A stretch of DNA of 64,000 nucleotides, from positions 1 to 64,000 of the forward strand of contig CAKUOD010000003.1 in the NCBI GenBank assembly GCA_934668695.1, written 5' to 3'. Source of the stretch: an uncultured Collinsella sp. Lineage in GTDB: Bacteria > Actinomycetota > Coriobacteriia > Coriobacteriales > Coriobacteriaceae. Positions 52,112 through 60,495 of this stretch are shown in pieces. How positions within the stretch are numbered: the stretch's first letter is position 1; each line of letters starts with the position of its first letter. The translations under genes and the position numbers were made by a program. Under the pieces are notes generated by a model. The model saw only the letters and a list, made by a program, of their open reading frames with translations. It was not told the DNA's origin and did not search any database.

Positions 52112-54250
52112 ATGATTGAAGAACAAGTTTTTGAAGTATCGACCGAGCGTGCGGGGGCATACCGCAGCATTTCCGAGGCATTGGCGGCAGTCGATCAGCT
52201 CTATCCGAATGCTGAACAACCGGTGAGGATTCATGTCGATCCGGGCGAGTATCGCGAGCGGGTCGAGATTCATCGACCGCATGTGACGTTGGTGGGCGAG
52301 ACGGCTGACAGCGTGCGCATTGTGGGCGGCCTGGGTGCCAAAATGCCCTCGAGTGATGGCTCGGGTGTCGACGGCACGTTTGGCACGTTTAGGACCTATA
52401 CCGTTTTGGTTGATGCCGATGACGTGCGGCTCGAGAACCTCACGATCGTCAACGATGCCGGAGACGGTCGCGAGGTGGGGCAGGCGATTGCCCTGTATGC
52501 CGACGGCGACCGTTTGGTGGTCGACGCCTGCTGCATTACGGGCCACCAGGACACGCTGTTTTTGGGCCCGCTGCCGCCACGCGAAGTCAAACCGGGCGGG
52601 TTCATAGGACCCAAGCAGTTTGCGCCGCGCCGGGTGGGCCGCCAGTATTTCCGACGCTGCCGGATCGAGGGTGACGTTGACTTTATCTTTGGCGGCGCGC
52701 GTGCCTATTTTGAGGGGTGCGAGATCCGCTCGCTCAATCGAAATATGGACGTGAACGGCTACGTGACGGCGGCATCGACGCCCGAGGGGGAGCCGTACGG
52801 TTTTGTGTTCCACGGCTGCTCGTTTACGGCCGCGCAGGATGTGGCGCCTGATTCGGTTTACCTGGGACGTCCTTGGCGCGAGTGGGCGCAGACCGTGTTG
52901 ATCGATTGCTGGCTAGGACAGCACATCAAGCGCGAGGGCTGGTGGGATTGGAATAAGCCGGCGGCGCACGAGAGGGCATGCTACGCCGGCGCAATCCTGC
53001 ATGGCCCGGCGGGCGATACTGCCGGCTGGGTGCCATGGACCCGCGAGCTCGATGCTGCAACCACTGCCCGGTATGCCCGCGAGCAGGTGCTCTCCGGTGC
53101 GGACGGCTGGGACCCCGAGGACGGCACCGGCGCTGCGGTGGAGACGGCCGAGCTGTCTGCCAACGGCCGCACGGTGCATATCGAGACCTACTACGAGGAC
53201 GAGCCTGCCCTGCGCGCCCGATTGAAGCGTGAGGGGCGCAAAGCCGCCTTTACGGGCAAGACGCCTGCGGACTTTGAGGCGTGGCGTGTTGCGACCAGGG
53301 CTCGTCTGTACGACGTCTTGGGCCTTTCGCTTATGGACCGCGCCCCGATTGGGGTCCGTGAGCTCAGCCGCGTGCAGGTCGCCGGCGGCATCGTGCGTAC
53401 CCATGCACTGCTGCAGGTCGAGCGCGATGTGTGGATGCCGTTCTATCTGTTGGAACCCGCCCGCCCCAAGCTCGACGAGCGGGGACTCAAACGCTGCTAT
53501 ATCTGCCCACATGGTCACCAAGGGGCAGGCGCCGCCAGCATTGCCGGCGTTGCGGGCGTGCCGGCGGTTGATGATGCAATTCGCAAGTTTAACTACGACT
53601 ATGGTCTGCGCTTGGCGCGCATGGGCTATGTGACCGTTTGTCCCGATGCCCGCGGCTGGGGATACCGCCGCGACTGGAAGGGTCAGGGCGACGATGAGAC
53701 GAGTTTCCTACGTGGCACATGCCTCAACCAGGCTCGTATGGCAGAGCCGCTGGGCCTGTCTGTCGCAGGGCTCAACGCCTGGGACAACATGCGTCTGATC
53801 GACTATCTGGAAGCACGCGGCGACATTGCGATGGACGATCTGGGCTGCTTTGGTTTTTCGGGTGGCGGCTATATGACGTTGTTTCTGGCCGCACTCGACC
53901 CGCGCGTGCGCAAGGCGTTTGTCTCGGGCTATCTGTATGGCGTCGACGATTCGCTGCTCCACCTTAACGGCAACTGCAGCTGCAATTACACGCCCGGACT
54001 CTGGCGCTTGCTCGACATGGGCGACATTGCCTCGCTCATCGTGCCGCGTCCGCTGCTGGTACAAAGCTGCGAGGAGGACCATCTAAACGGCTCACGTGGG
54101 CTGGCAAATGTCGATGAACAGCTCGATATCGTGCGCGATGCCTACGAGCTGCTGGGCTGTGGCGAGAGCTTGCGCCATGAGGTCTGCCCGGGCGGCCACC
54201 ATCTGGGCATCGCACATCTGGCGGAGGACGTCGACTGGTTGATGAAATGA
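52112..54250 (+). CDS. Fusion of CE8 pectin methylesterase and alpha/beta-hydrolase esterase
   Basis: A 712-residue two-domain protein. Residues 1 to about 340 are a parallel beta-helix pectin methylesterase with all catalytic residues: Asp147 in GHQDTLF, Asp190 in DVDFIFGG and Arg253 in LGRPWREW. Residues about 360-712 are an alpha/beta-hydrolase of the acetyl-xylan-esterase-like type, with nucleophile Ser about 583 in GFSGGG, acid Asp about 656 in SCEEDH and His about 697 in CPGGHHLG. There is no signal peptide. It probably removes methyl and acetyl groups from imported pectic oligomers in the cytosol; the acetyl part is inferred. It follows GH28 in the same direction. Confidence 0.88.
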   Translation: MIEEQVFEVSTERAGAYRSISEALAAVDQLYPNAEQPVRIHVDPGEYRERVEIHRPHVTLVGETADSVRIVGGLGAKMPSSDGSGVDGTFGTFRTYTVLVDADDVRLENLTIVNDAGDGREVGQAIALYADGDRLVVDACCITGHQDTLFLGPLPPREVKPGGFIGPKQFAPRRVGRQYFRRCRIEGDVDFIFGGARAYFEGCEIRSLNRNMDVNGYVTAASTPEGEPYGFVFHGCSFTAAQDVAPDSVYLGRPWREWAQTVLIDCWLGQHIKREGWWDWNKPAAHERACYAGAILHGPAGDTAGWVPWTRELDAATTARYAREQVLSGADGWDPEDGTGAAVETAELSANGRTVHIETYYEDEPALRARLKREGRKAAFTGKTPADFEAWRVATRARLYDVLGLSLMDRAPIGVRELSRVQVAGGIVRTHALLQVERDVWMPFYLLEPARPKLDERGLKRCYICPHGHQGAGAASIAGVAGVPAVDDAIRKFNYDYGLRLARMGYVTVCPDARGWGYRRDWKGQGDDETSFLRGTCLNQARMAEPLGLSVAGLNAWDNMRLIDYLEARGDIAMDDLGCFGFSGGGYMTLFLAALDPRVRKAFVSGYLYGVDDSLLHLNGNCSCNYTPGLWRLLDMGDIASLIVPRPLLVQSCEEDHLNGSRGLANVDEQLDIVRDAYELLGCGESLRHEVCPGGHHLGIAHLAEDVDWLMK

Positions 54251-54314
54251 GGCAAAGGAACCGCCCCTTTGTCCCATCAGCGATGGGAGTCGGCGGGATT
54301 TTCGCCGACATTTT

Positions 54315-54360
54315 GAGAGAGGAAACGATATGACGATCAAGAGCTTGAAGGATTCGACGA
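54315..54360 (+). repeat. Duplicated start region, copy 1 (before GH43)
   Basis: Bases 54315-54360 match 56043-56088 at 44 of 46 positions, covering the ribosome binding site, ATG and the first ten codons (MTIKxLKDST). The copy at 56043 is the native start of the SGNH gene; here it is joined to GH43. Confidence 0.85.
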
Positions 54361-56000
54361 CCCACCGTTCCGACGATTATGCCTCGTCCCCGGTCGTATC
54401 GACGGAGCCGTCGTATTTCGCCAACCCAGTGCTCCCGGGATTCCATCCCGATCCATGCTTCTGCCGTGCGGGGGACGACTACTACCTCGTCACCTCGACG
54501 TTCAACTGGTTGCCGGGGGTGAGCCTCTACCATTCGCGCGATCTTGTCCATTGGGAGAGCCTGGGTGGGATCCTCGACAAGCTTGACCTGCGGGGAATCC
54601 CCGAGTCGGGCGGCGTGTGGGCTCCGGACCTCACCTACGCGAATGGCGAGTTCTGGCTCGTCTATTCTGTCGCCAAGACGGTGAGCGGTGCGTTCAAGGA
54701 CGTTGACAACTATCTGGTGCGCGCCCGTGATATCGAGGGGCCGTGGTCCGAGCCGGTGCTGCTGAGCGCCAAGGGTTTCGATCCCTGCCTTGTGCATGCT
54801 CAGGACGGATGCCGCCTGGTCCTGCCGCAGTGGGACTGGCGCCCGCTCGAGGGACATTACAAGTTTAACGGGGTGCTCATGTACGATCTCGATGTCAATA
54901 CGGGCAAGACAGGAGACCCGGTTCGTATTTTCGATCACACCGGCGACACGCCCTGTGTATGCGAAGGCCCGCACATCATGGAGCGCGACGGATGGTTTTA
55001 TCTCTTGGCAGCCGAGGGCGGCACCGGCGTCAACCACCGCACGGTCGTCGCCCGCTCCCGCACGGTCGACGGCTATTACGAGCCCATGCCGGAAAACCCA
55101 CTCGTCTCGGCGGCCGGGACCGCGTCGCCGCTCATCAAGAGCGGTCACGGCAACCTGATCGAGGGACCGGACGGCGCTTGGTACGCCTGTCATCTCTGTG
55201 CTCGCCGCCTGCCGGGGGGCGAGACCTGTCCGCTCGGTCGCGAGTCCGCGCTCGAGCGCATCGAGTGGATCGACGGATGGCCGTGTCTGGCGGGCGGCGG
55301 CAACGAACCGCGTGCCGTCGTGCCCGCGCCGATGGGCGTCGTGGCGGGAACGGTGGCCGAGCCGTACCGGCCGGATACGTCGTATGTCACGTCGTTCGCG
55401 CCCGGTAGCGATCTCTGGCGCGAGGAATGGCTAGTGCCCCATGCGATCGCGCCCGACCGGGTGCGGATCGCGCCGGCGGGTGGCCTGCTGCTTGCCGGTG
55501 GCGACTCTCCGAGTTCGCTGTTCGACCAGACGCTCGTCGCCCGACGTATACAGGACTTCTCGTTTGAGGCATCGACACAGCTCGATTTTTCGCCCGCGAA
55601 CTACAACCAGGCGGCCGGTCTCGTCGTCATGTACGATTCGCGCTGCTATGCGACGCTATGGGTCGGCTTTGACGAGGTCCGTGGAGTGCGCGTCGCCGAC
55701 GTGCTTATCTGCGATAACGGTTCGTTCTTGATGCCGTTTGGCGATGCGGGCCGCTTGATACTGCCGTCCGAAGGCACCGTGGGGCTTAGGGTTTTCGCGA
55801 CGCACGGCACGGTTCATTTCTCGGTCGATACCGGTGAGGGCTGGCGGGAGCTCGATTGCGCGGTCGCCGAGGAGATGTTTGGTGACGAACATGTCAAGGG
55901 TCCGCATTTCACCGGCTGCATGGTTGGCATCGATGCCGTCGACCTTACGGGTGCCGGTCGCGAGGCGACGTTCCATGATTTCGCGTACCGCGCGATCTGA
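54330..56000 (+). CDS. GH43-family glycosidase with borrowed N-terminus
   Basis: A 556-residue five-bladed propeller glycosidase plus a C-terminal beta-sandwich (about 345-555), the layout of beta-xylosidase/alpha-L-arabinofuranosidase GH43 enzymes. Catalytic residues can be placed: base Asp41 in GFHPDPCF, pKa Asp151 in GFDPCLVH, acid Glu212 in CEGPHI. There is no signal peptide. It would remove arabinose or xylose side chains from pectic oligomers. Residues 1-10 are nearly those of the downstream SGNH esterase, and the homologous part begins only near residue 29. Codon choice (more CGG, GGG and GGA) looks different from neighbours. Insertion by transfer is likely. Confidence 0.9.
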   Translation: MTIKSLKDSTTHRSDDYASSPVVSTEPSYFANPVLPGFHPDPCFCRAGDDYYLVTSTFNWLPGVSLYHSRDLVHWESLGGILDKLDLRGIPESGGVWAPDLTYANGEFWLVYSVAKTVSGAFKDVDNYLVRARDIEGPWSEPVLLSAKGFDPCLVHAQDGCRLVLPQWDWRPLEGHYKFNGVLMYDLDVNTGKTGDPVRIFDHTGDTPCVCEGPHIMERDGWFYLLAAEGGTGVNHRTVVARSRTVDGYYEPMPENPLVSAAGTASPLIKSGHGNLIEGPDGAWYACHLCARRLPGGETCPLGRESALERIEWIDGWPCLAGGGNEPRAVVPAPMGVVAGTVAEPYRPDTSYVTSFAPGSDLWREEWLVPHAIAPDRVRIAPAGGLLLAGGDSPSSLFDQTLVARRIQDFSFEASTQLDFSPANYNQAAGLVVMYDSRCYATLWVGFDEVRGVRVADVLICDNGSFLMPFGDAGRLILPSEGTVGLRVFATHGTVHFSVDTGEGWRELDCAVAEEMFGDEHVKGPHFTGCMVGIDAVDLTGAGREATFHDFAYRAI

Positions 56001-56004
56001 TAAG

Positions 56005-56040
56005 ACAAAGGGGCTGCTCTTTTGTCTTGTTTTGGAGAGA
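56005..56040 (+). terminator. Weak terminator-like hairpin after GH43
   Basis: AAGACAAAG and CTTTTGTCTT can pair around GGGCTGC, followed by GTTTT. Confidence 0.45.
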
Positions 56041-56042
56041 TA

Positions 56043-56088
56043 GAGAGAGGAAACGATATGACGATCAAATGCTTGAAGGATTCGACGA
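56043..56088 (+). repeat. Duplicated start region, copy 2 (SGNH gene)
   Basis: Partner of 54315-54360. It includes the ribosome binding site GAGAGAGG, the ATG at 56058 and the first ten codons of the SGNH gene. Confidence 0.85.
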
Positions 56089-56726
56089 TCTGCTGCTTTG
56101 GCGACTCGACCACGTGGGGTGACAACGGCTGTGGCGGGGGAGGCAACGATATCTCGTGGGCCTCGCACCTGGGCGCGCTGCTGGGTGGCGCTACGGTTGA
56201 GAACTTTGGCATTAAGGGCTCGCGTATCGCCATCAAGGCCGACCGCACCGATTCGTTTGTCGAGCGCCTGGACGGTATCGACGACGCGGCCGATATCTAT
56301 ATCGTCTTTGGCGGCGTGAATGACTTTAGCCGCAACGTGCCGCTGGGAGAGCCGGGCAGCACGGATGTGCACGAGTTCTACGGCGCGCTCGACTACCTCA
56401 TTCGTACCATCACCACGCGCTCGCCCCAGGCGAAGCTGGTGTTTATGACCCCGTGCAAGACGAGCGGTAAGCACGAGAAGGATATCCCGGCAAGCGACGA
56501 GCTCAACCATCTGGGCCTGACGCAGAGCGCGTACGTGCAGGCGATGCTCGAGGTTTGCGACCACTACTCGGTGCCGGTAATCGACCTCTACGCTCAGAGC
56601 GGCATCAGCCCGTTTTTGCCGGAGCATCGCGAGCTCTATATGCCCGACGGCCTGCACTACAGCCCGGCTGGCTATGAGCGCCTGGCGCATCGAATTGCTG
56701 CGGGCCTTGTTGCCGTTTGCCGCTAA
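56058..56726 (+). CDS. SGNH/GDSL-family esterase
   Basis: A 222-residue hydrolase. Block I is CCFGDSTTWG with the nucleophile Ser, block III is VFGGVNDFSRN (Gly-x-Asn-Asp), and block V is LYMPDGLHYSPAGY with the catalytic Asp and His. There is no signal peptide. In a pectin locus the likely role is deacetylation of galacturonan or rhamnogalacturonan oligomers, but the substrate is not shown. ATG at 56058 has GAGAGG upstream; a longer in-frame start at 56022 lies in the previous hairpin. Its start region is duplicated before GH43. Confidence 0.87.
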   Translation: MTIKCLKDSTICCFGDSTTWGDNGCGGGGNDISWASHLGALLGGATVENFGIKGSRIAIKADRTDSFVERLDGIDDAADIYIVFGGVNDFSRNVPLGEPGSTDVHEFYGALDYLIRTITTRSPQAKLVFMTPCKTSGKHEKDIPASDELNHLGLTQSAYVQAMLEVCDHYSVPVIDLYAQSGISPFLPEHRELYMPDGLHYSPAGYERLAHRIAAGLVAVCR

Positions 56727-56741
56727 AAGCCTGCCGTTCGC

Positions 56742-56777
56742 GGGGATTATAGGGTTAACGTTCACCCTATAATCCCC
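56742..56777. promoter_or_regulatory. Palindrome with uronate operator 1 of GH105
   Basis: Perfect 14-base arms GGGGATTATAGGGT and ACCCTATAATCCCC flank the operator GGTTAACGTTCACC (56753-56766). TATAAT is present outward on both strands (56768-56773 on plus). It may serve as both operator/promoter and SGNH terminator. Confidence 0.7.
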
Positions 56778-56794
56778 CGTTCGCGTTACACTAA

Positions 56795-56808
56795 GGTTAA
56801 CGTTCACC
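56795..56808. promoter_or_regulatory. Uronate operator 2 of GH105
   Basis: GGTTAACGTTCACC, identical to operator 1. The centres are 42 bases apart. It ends 26 bases before the GH105 ATG. Confidence 0.75.
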
Positions 56809-56834
56809 CATCATTAACGTCAGAGGGGACAGCA

Positions 56835-58073
56835 ATGGGTTGTAATCAGATTCTGGACCGCTACATCGAGCAGTTGATCGAGACTTCCACGCCGAAGGCG
56901 CCGGCCTGGAACATCGAAAAGCTCCGTGCCGGCAAGGAGAACACCTGGAACTACATCGATGGCTGCATGATCAAGGCACTCATCGAGCTGTACGAGATCA
57001 CGGGTGAGCAGCGCTACCTGACCTTCGCCGACGACTACATCGATTTCTTTGTCCAGGAAGACGGCACCATCAAACATTACAACCCCGAGGAGTACAATCT
57101 CGACAACGTCAACGCGGGCAAGACCCTCTATAAGCTGTATGACCTGGTGGGCAAGCCCAAATACCGTGCCGCCATGGACACCATTTACCGTCAGCTCGAG
57201 ACCCAGCCGCGCACCAAAGAGGGCGTCTTTTGGCACAAGGCCGTCTACCCCAACCAGATTTGGCTCGATGGCATGTACATGGCACAGCCGTTCTACATGC
57301 AGTACGAGCTGAGCTTCCACAACCGCCGCGCCTGCTCGGACAGCTTCCATATGTTCCAGGTCGTGCACGATCTGATGCGCAACCCGCTTAACGGCCTGTA
57401 CTATCACGCCTACGACGCGAGCCGCAAGCAGTTCTGGTGCGATCCGGTCACCGGCCTTTCGGCCAACTTCTGGCTGCGCGCCGAGGGCTGGTTTGCCATG
57501 GCGCTCATCGATACCTGGGAGCTTATGCCGCCCTCGATGTCGGCCGAGAAGGACGAGATCCGCAAGATGTTCCACGACCTGATCGATGCCATGCTGCCGT
57601 ATCAGGACGAGAAGACCGGCATGTGGCACCAGGTCATCAACCTGCCCAACATCGCCCCCAACTATCTGGAGGAGAGCGGCAGCGCAATCTTCGCCAACGC
57701 CATCATGAAGGGCGTGCGCCTGGGCGTGCTGGGCGAGCGCTACTACCAGCATGGCCGTCGCGCCTTCGACGGCATCTGCGAGACCTGCCTGTCCGAGCAC
57801 GATGGGCAGCTGGCGCTCGACAACATCTGCCTGGTCGCGGGCCTGGGCAATACCACACACCGCGAGGGTACGTTTGGCTACTACATGAGCGAGCCCATCG
57901 TCAAAAACGACGCGAAGGGCGTGGCGCCGCTGGTGCTGGCCTATATCGAGACCATGCACCACGACAAGCTGGCCGGCAAGCGCGACCCGCTGGCCCCCTC
58001 GGGCGTGTGCTCCATCGAGGACCCGTTTGGCGGATACACCCCGGGCATCAACGCTTGCAAGGGATGTGAATAG
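56835..58073 (+). CDS. GH105 unsaturated rhamnogalacturonyl/galacturonyl hydrolase
   Basis: A 412-residue (alpha/alpha)6-barrel enzyme of the YteR/YesR family. It releases 4,5-unsaturated galacturonate from oligomers made by pectin lyases. The catalytic Asp lies in QIWLDGMYMAQPF. Other family features are NTWNYIDGCMIKAL, FWLRAEGWFAMALIDTW, MWHQVINLP and EESGSAIFANA. There is no signal peptide. CAGAGGGG precedes the ATG. Two putative LacI operators lie in front, so it heads an operon with the isomerase gene that starts two bases after its stop. No lyase that would make its substrate is in the window. Confidence 0.92.
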   Translation: MGCNQILDRYIEQLIETSTPKAPAWNIEKLRAGKENTWNYIDGCMIKALIELYEITGEQRYLTFADDYIDFFVQEDGTIKHYNPEEYNLDNVNAGKTLYKLYDLVGKPKYRAAMDTIYRQLETQPRTKEGVFWHKAVYPNQIWLDGMYMAQPFYMQYELSFHNRRACSDSFHMFQVVHDLMRNPLNGLYYHAYDASRKQFWCDPVTGLSANFWLRAEGWFAMALIDTWELMPPSMSAEKDEIRKMFHDLIDAMLPYQDEKTGMWHQVINLPNIAPNYLEESGSAIFANAIMKGVRLGVLGERYYQHGRRAFDGICETCLSEHDGQLALDNICLVAGLGNTTHREGTFGYYMSEPIVKNDAKGVAPLVLAYIETMHHDKLAGKRDPLAPSGVCSIEDPFGGYTPGINACKGCE

Positions 58074-58074
58074 C

Positions 58075-58980
58075 GTGGGGGCTATTACTCCGGGTGTGCG
58101 CCTGCACGACCTTCCGCAGGGAACGGTCGAGGAGCGCATTCGCATGGCGGGCGAGCTGGGCTTTTCGTGCATCCAGCTCCCGAGCAAGGTGCTCTATAAG
58201 TCGATGGGCATCAACCGTTTGGGCCTTACGCGCGAGCTTGCCGACCACTTGCGCGCGGTGCTCGACGAGGCGGGCGTCTCGGTCGCCGTGTTCGGCTGCT
58301 ATAAGAATCTGGCGACCCCCGATCGCCAACAGCTGATGGACAACTATGCCGAGTACGAGGCATGCCTGAACTTTGCCAAGATGCTCGGCGGCTGCCCGGT
58401 GGGTACCGAGACCGGTCGTCCCAACGTGCAGAACGCTGTGGCGGACGATCGCATGACCGACGAGGCGCTCGACGCATTTGTGGAGGGTCTCAAGTATGTC
58501 TGTGGTCGCGCCGAGGCAATGGGCGGTCAGATTTTGATCGAGCCTGGCTGGAATGAGACGGTCAACACGCCCCAGCGTTGCCGCGAGGTGCTCGAGCGTG
58601 TGCCGAGCTCGGCGCTCGGTGTGATTTACGACCCGGTGTCGCTGCTGCATCCGAGCGTTGTCGGCGAAGCGCAGGAGATCACGTCGGACATGCTTTACCT
58701 GTGCGGCAGCAAGGTTCGCGTACTGCACGCGAAGGACTACGAGGTCGTGGATAACGAGGACGAGGCCGGCTGGTGCGATGGCACGGGCTCGCGTTTGGTG
58801 TGCCATGGCGTGGGCGAGACGGGTCGTTACGACTTTGAGCCCGTCGTTGCCTGGGCCGCCGCTGCCTGTTCGGGCATTCCGTGCGTGGTCGAGAACAGCG
58901 TGCCGGCGACGGCGGCCGGTTGCCTGACGATGCTCGAGCGTATGTCTGCCCGTTGCGAAGGCGCGCATCGGGAGATGTAG
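58075..58980 (+). CDS. Sugar phosphate isomerase/epimerase (TIM barrel)
   Basis: About 302 residues of the AP-endonuclease-2-like xylose-isomerase fold. Features include RIRMAGELGFSCIQLP near the start, CPVGTETGRPN, ILIEPGWN (likely metal-binding Glu) and VRVLHAKDYEVV (His, Lys, Asp). The substrate is not known; in this position it probably handles an uronate or a side-chain sugar. The start is GTG at 58075 (VGAITPG), one base after the GH105 stop, with AAGGGA ten bases upstream; GTG at 58066, overlapping the stop, is an alternative. Translational coupling with GH105 is likely. Confidence 0.83.
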   Translation: MGAITPGVRLHDLPQGTVEERIRMAGELGFSCIQLPSKVLYKSMGINRLGLTRELADHLRAVLDEAGVSVAVFGCYKNLATPDRQQLMDNYAEYEACLNFAKMLGGCPVGTETGRPNVQNAVADDRMTDEALDAFVEGLKYVCGRAEAMGGQILIEPGWNETVNTPQRCREVLERVPSSALGVIYDPVSLLHPSVVGEAQEITSDMLYLCGSKVRVLHAKDYEVVDNEDEAGWCDGTGSRLVCHGVGETGRYDFEPVVAWAAAACSGIPCVVENSVPATAAGCLTMLERMSARCEGAHREM

Positions 58981-59077
58981 CGTGGCTGGCGGCCGCTATG
59001 GACGGCTGGGCTAGCCGGTACTGGGCAGCATCTGGAACTGCCCGTTATTGTGTTGATGCGAATCAGAGGGGAATCGC

Positions 59078-60295
59078 GTGGCTATCCACATTGTCGAGGA
59101 AGCAAATCGTTGTTTGGGTTGTAAAAGGGCGTTCTGCCAGATCAAGGGCTGTCCGGTGCAGACGCCTATCCCGCAGGTCATCGATCTGTTTAAGCAGCGT
59201 CGTCTGGAGGAAGCAGGCGAGCTGCTGTTCCAGAACAACCCCATGAGCGCGGTCTGCTCCATGGTGTGCAACCATTCGGGCCAGTGCGAGGGCTCGTGCG
59301 TCCAGGGTCGCAAGGGCACGCCGGTGCATTTCTCGAGCATCGAGAACTATATCTCCACGGCGTACCTCGACCGCAAGGAGTGGAAGCCTGCGCCGTCGTG
59401 CGGCAAGCAGGTCGCTGTGGTCGGCTCGGGTCCTGCCGGTATTACCGTGGCGATTAAGATGGCCCAGTTGGGCTGCGCTGTCACCGTGTTTGAGCAGCGC
59501 CCCGAGATCGGCGGCGTGCTGGAGTACGGCATCCCCGAGTTCCGTCTGCCGCGCTCGCTGGTGCAAAAGTACCGCCACGTGATGTGCTCGCTCGGCGTGC
59601 GCGTGCGTCCCTCGACCACCATCGGCGGCGCGCTGCATATCGACGATCTGCTGCGCGACGGTTATGACGCGGTCTTTGTGGGCACCGGCACTTGGCGTGC
59701 CCGCAAGCTGGGGATTCCCGGCGAGTCGCGCGGTAACGTGCTGTTTGGTATCGACTATCTGGTCGATCCCACAAGTGTGGCGATCGGGCAGAACGTGGCG
59801 GTTATCGGTGCCGGCAACGTGGCCATGGATGTGGCCCGCACCGCCCTGCGCTCGGGTGCCCGCAAGGTCACCGTGTATGCCCGTTCGCGCCATATCTCTG
59901 CCATCGATGATGAGGTCGAGCTGACCGAGCTCGACGGTGCCGAGATCGTGTGCGGCAAGGCCATCTGTGCCATCGACGATAACGGCCCCGTGTTCGAGAC
60001 GGCTATCTTCGACGAGGACAACAACGTGGTGGGCTACGAGGAAGAGCTCGACCACGCCGCGGCCGACACCATCGTCATTGCGGCCTCGCAGGTGCCCAAG
60101 GACAAGCTCGTGCTTACGACGGGCGGTCTGGAGACCGACCATCGCGGCCTGCTTTCGGTCGATGAGCGCGGCATGACCACCGTGCCCGGCGTCTTTGCCG
60201 CCGGCGACGTGGTCAACGGCCCGCTGACGGTCGTCCATGCCGTGGCCGGCGCCAAGCTCGCCGTTGACGGCATGACATCCTACCTGGGCCTCTAA
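59078..60295 (+). CDS. GltD-like NAD(P)-binding Fe-S flavoprotein
   Basis: A 405-residue oxidoreductase similar to the small subunit of glutamate synthase and to NfnB-like subunits. An N-terminal Cys-rich segment (CLGCKRAFCQIKGCPVQTPI and CSMVCNHSGQCEGSCVQG) binds Fe-S clusters. Then come an FAD-binding motif VVGSGPAGITVA, an NAD(P)-binding motif VIGAGNVAMDVARTA and a C-terminal FAD motif VPGVFAAGDVVNGPLTVV. The start is GTG 59078 after AGAGGGG. There is no large GltB subunit nearby, so a role as electron-transfer partner for another enzyme, perhaps the flavin reductase at 60496, is possible but unproven. Confidence 0.85.
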   Translation: MAIHIVEEANRCLGCKRAFCQIKGCPVQTPIPQVIDLFKQRRLEEAGELLFQNNPMSAVCSMVCNHSGQCEGSCVQGRKGTPVHFSSIENYISTAYLDRKEWKPAPSCGKQVAVVGSGPAGITVAIKMAQLGCAVTVFEQRPEIGGVLEYGIPEFRLPRSLVQKYRHVMCSLGVRVRPSTTIGGALHIDDLLRDGYDAVFVGTGTWRARKLGIPGESRGNVLFGIDYLVDPTSVAIGQNVAVIGAGNVAMDVARTALRSGARKVTVYARSRHISAIDDEVELTELDGAEIVCGKAICAIDDNGPVFETAIFDEDNNVVGYEEELDHAAADTIVIAASQVPKDKLVLTTGGLETDHRGLLSVDERGMTTVPGVFAAGDVVNGPLTVVHAVAGAKLAVDGMTSYLGL

Positions 60296-60313
60296 TCCAT
60301 CCCACCCTTATCG

Positions 60314-60378
60314 GTTGCGGTGAAATACGGACTGTTTTGGCTGTCAAAAGCCTCAATTGCTCCGTATTCCACCGCAAC
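60314..60378. repeat. Inverted repeat family TTGCGGTG, copy 1
   Basis: Arms 60314-60331 and 60361-60378 match at 17 of 18 positions, with an inner GGCT/AGCC stem, followed by TTTTTT. It can terminate the GltD-like gene. The left half recurs at 63262. Confidence 0.75.
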
Positions 60379-60495
60379 TTTTTTGTGGGTCGAGCAAAAG
60401 GTAGGGGAGTGCGTGCGGCTGTGCGCCGGGCGGTTGCTGGTACGATAGGGGAATCAGCAAGTGCCGCCACGCGGCTCAAACGAAAGGAACCCTGT

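Noticed and set aside
48582..52181. 1199-codon open frame on the minus strand across symporter and GH28 genes
   Set aside because: It is antisense to two well-supported genes, crosses operators and a terminator, and has no recognisable domain. It is a product of GC-rich codon bias.
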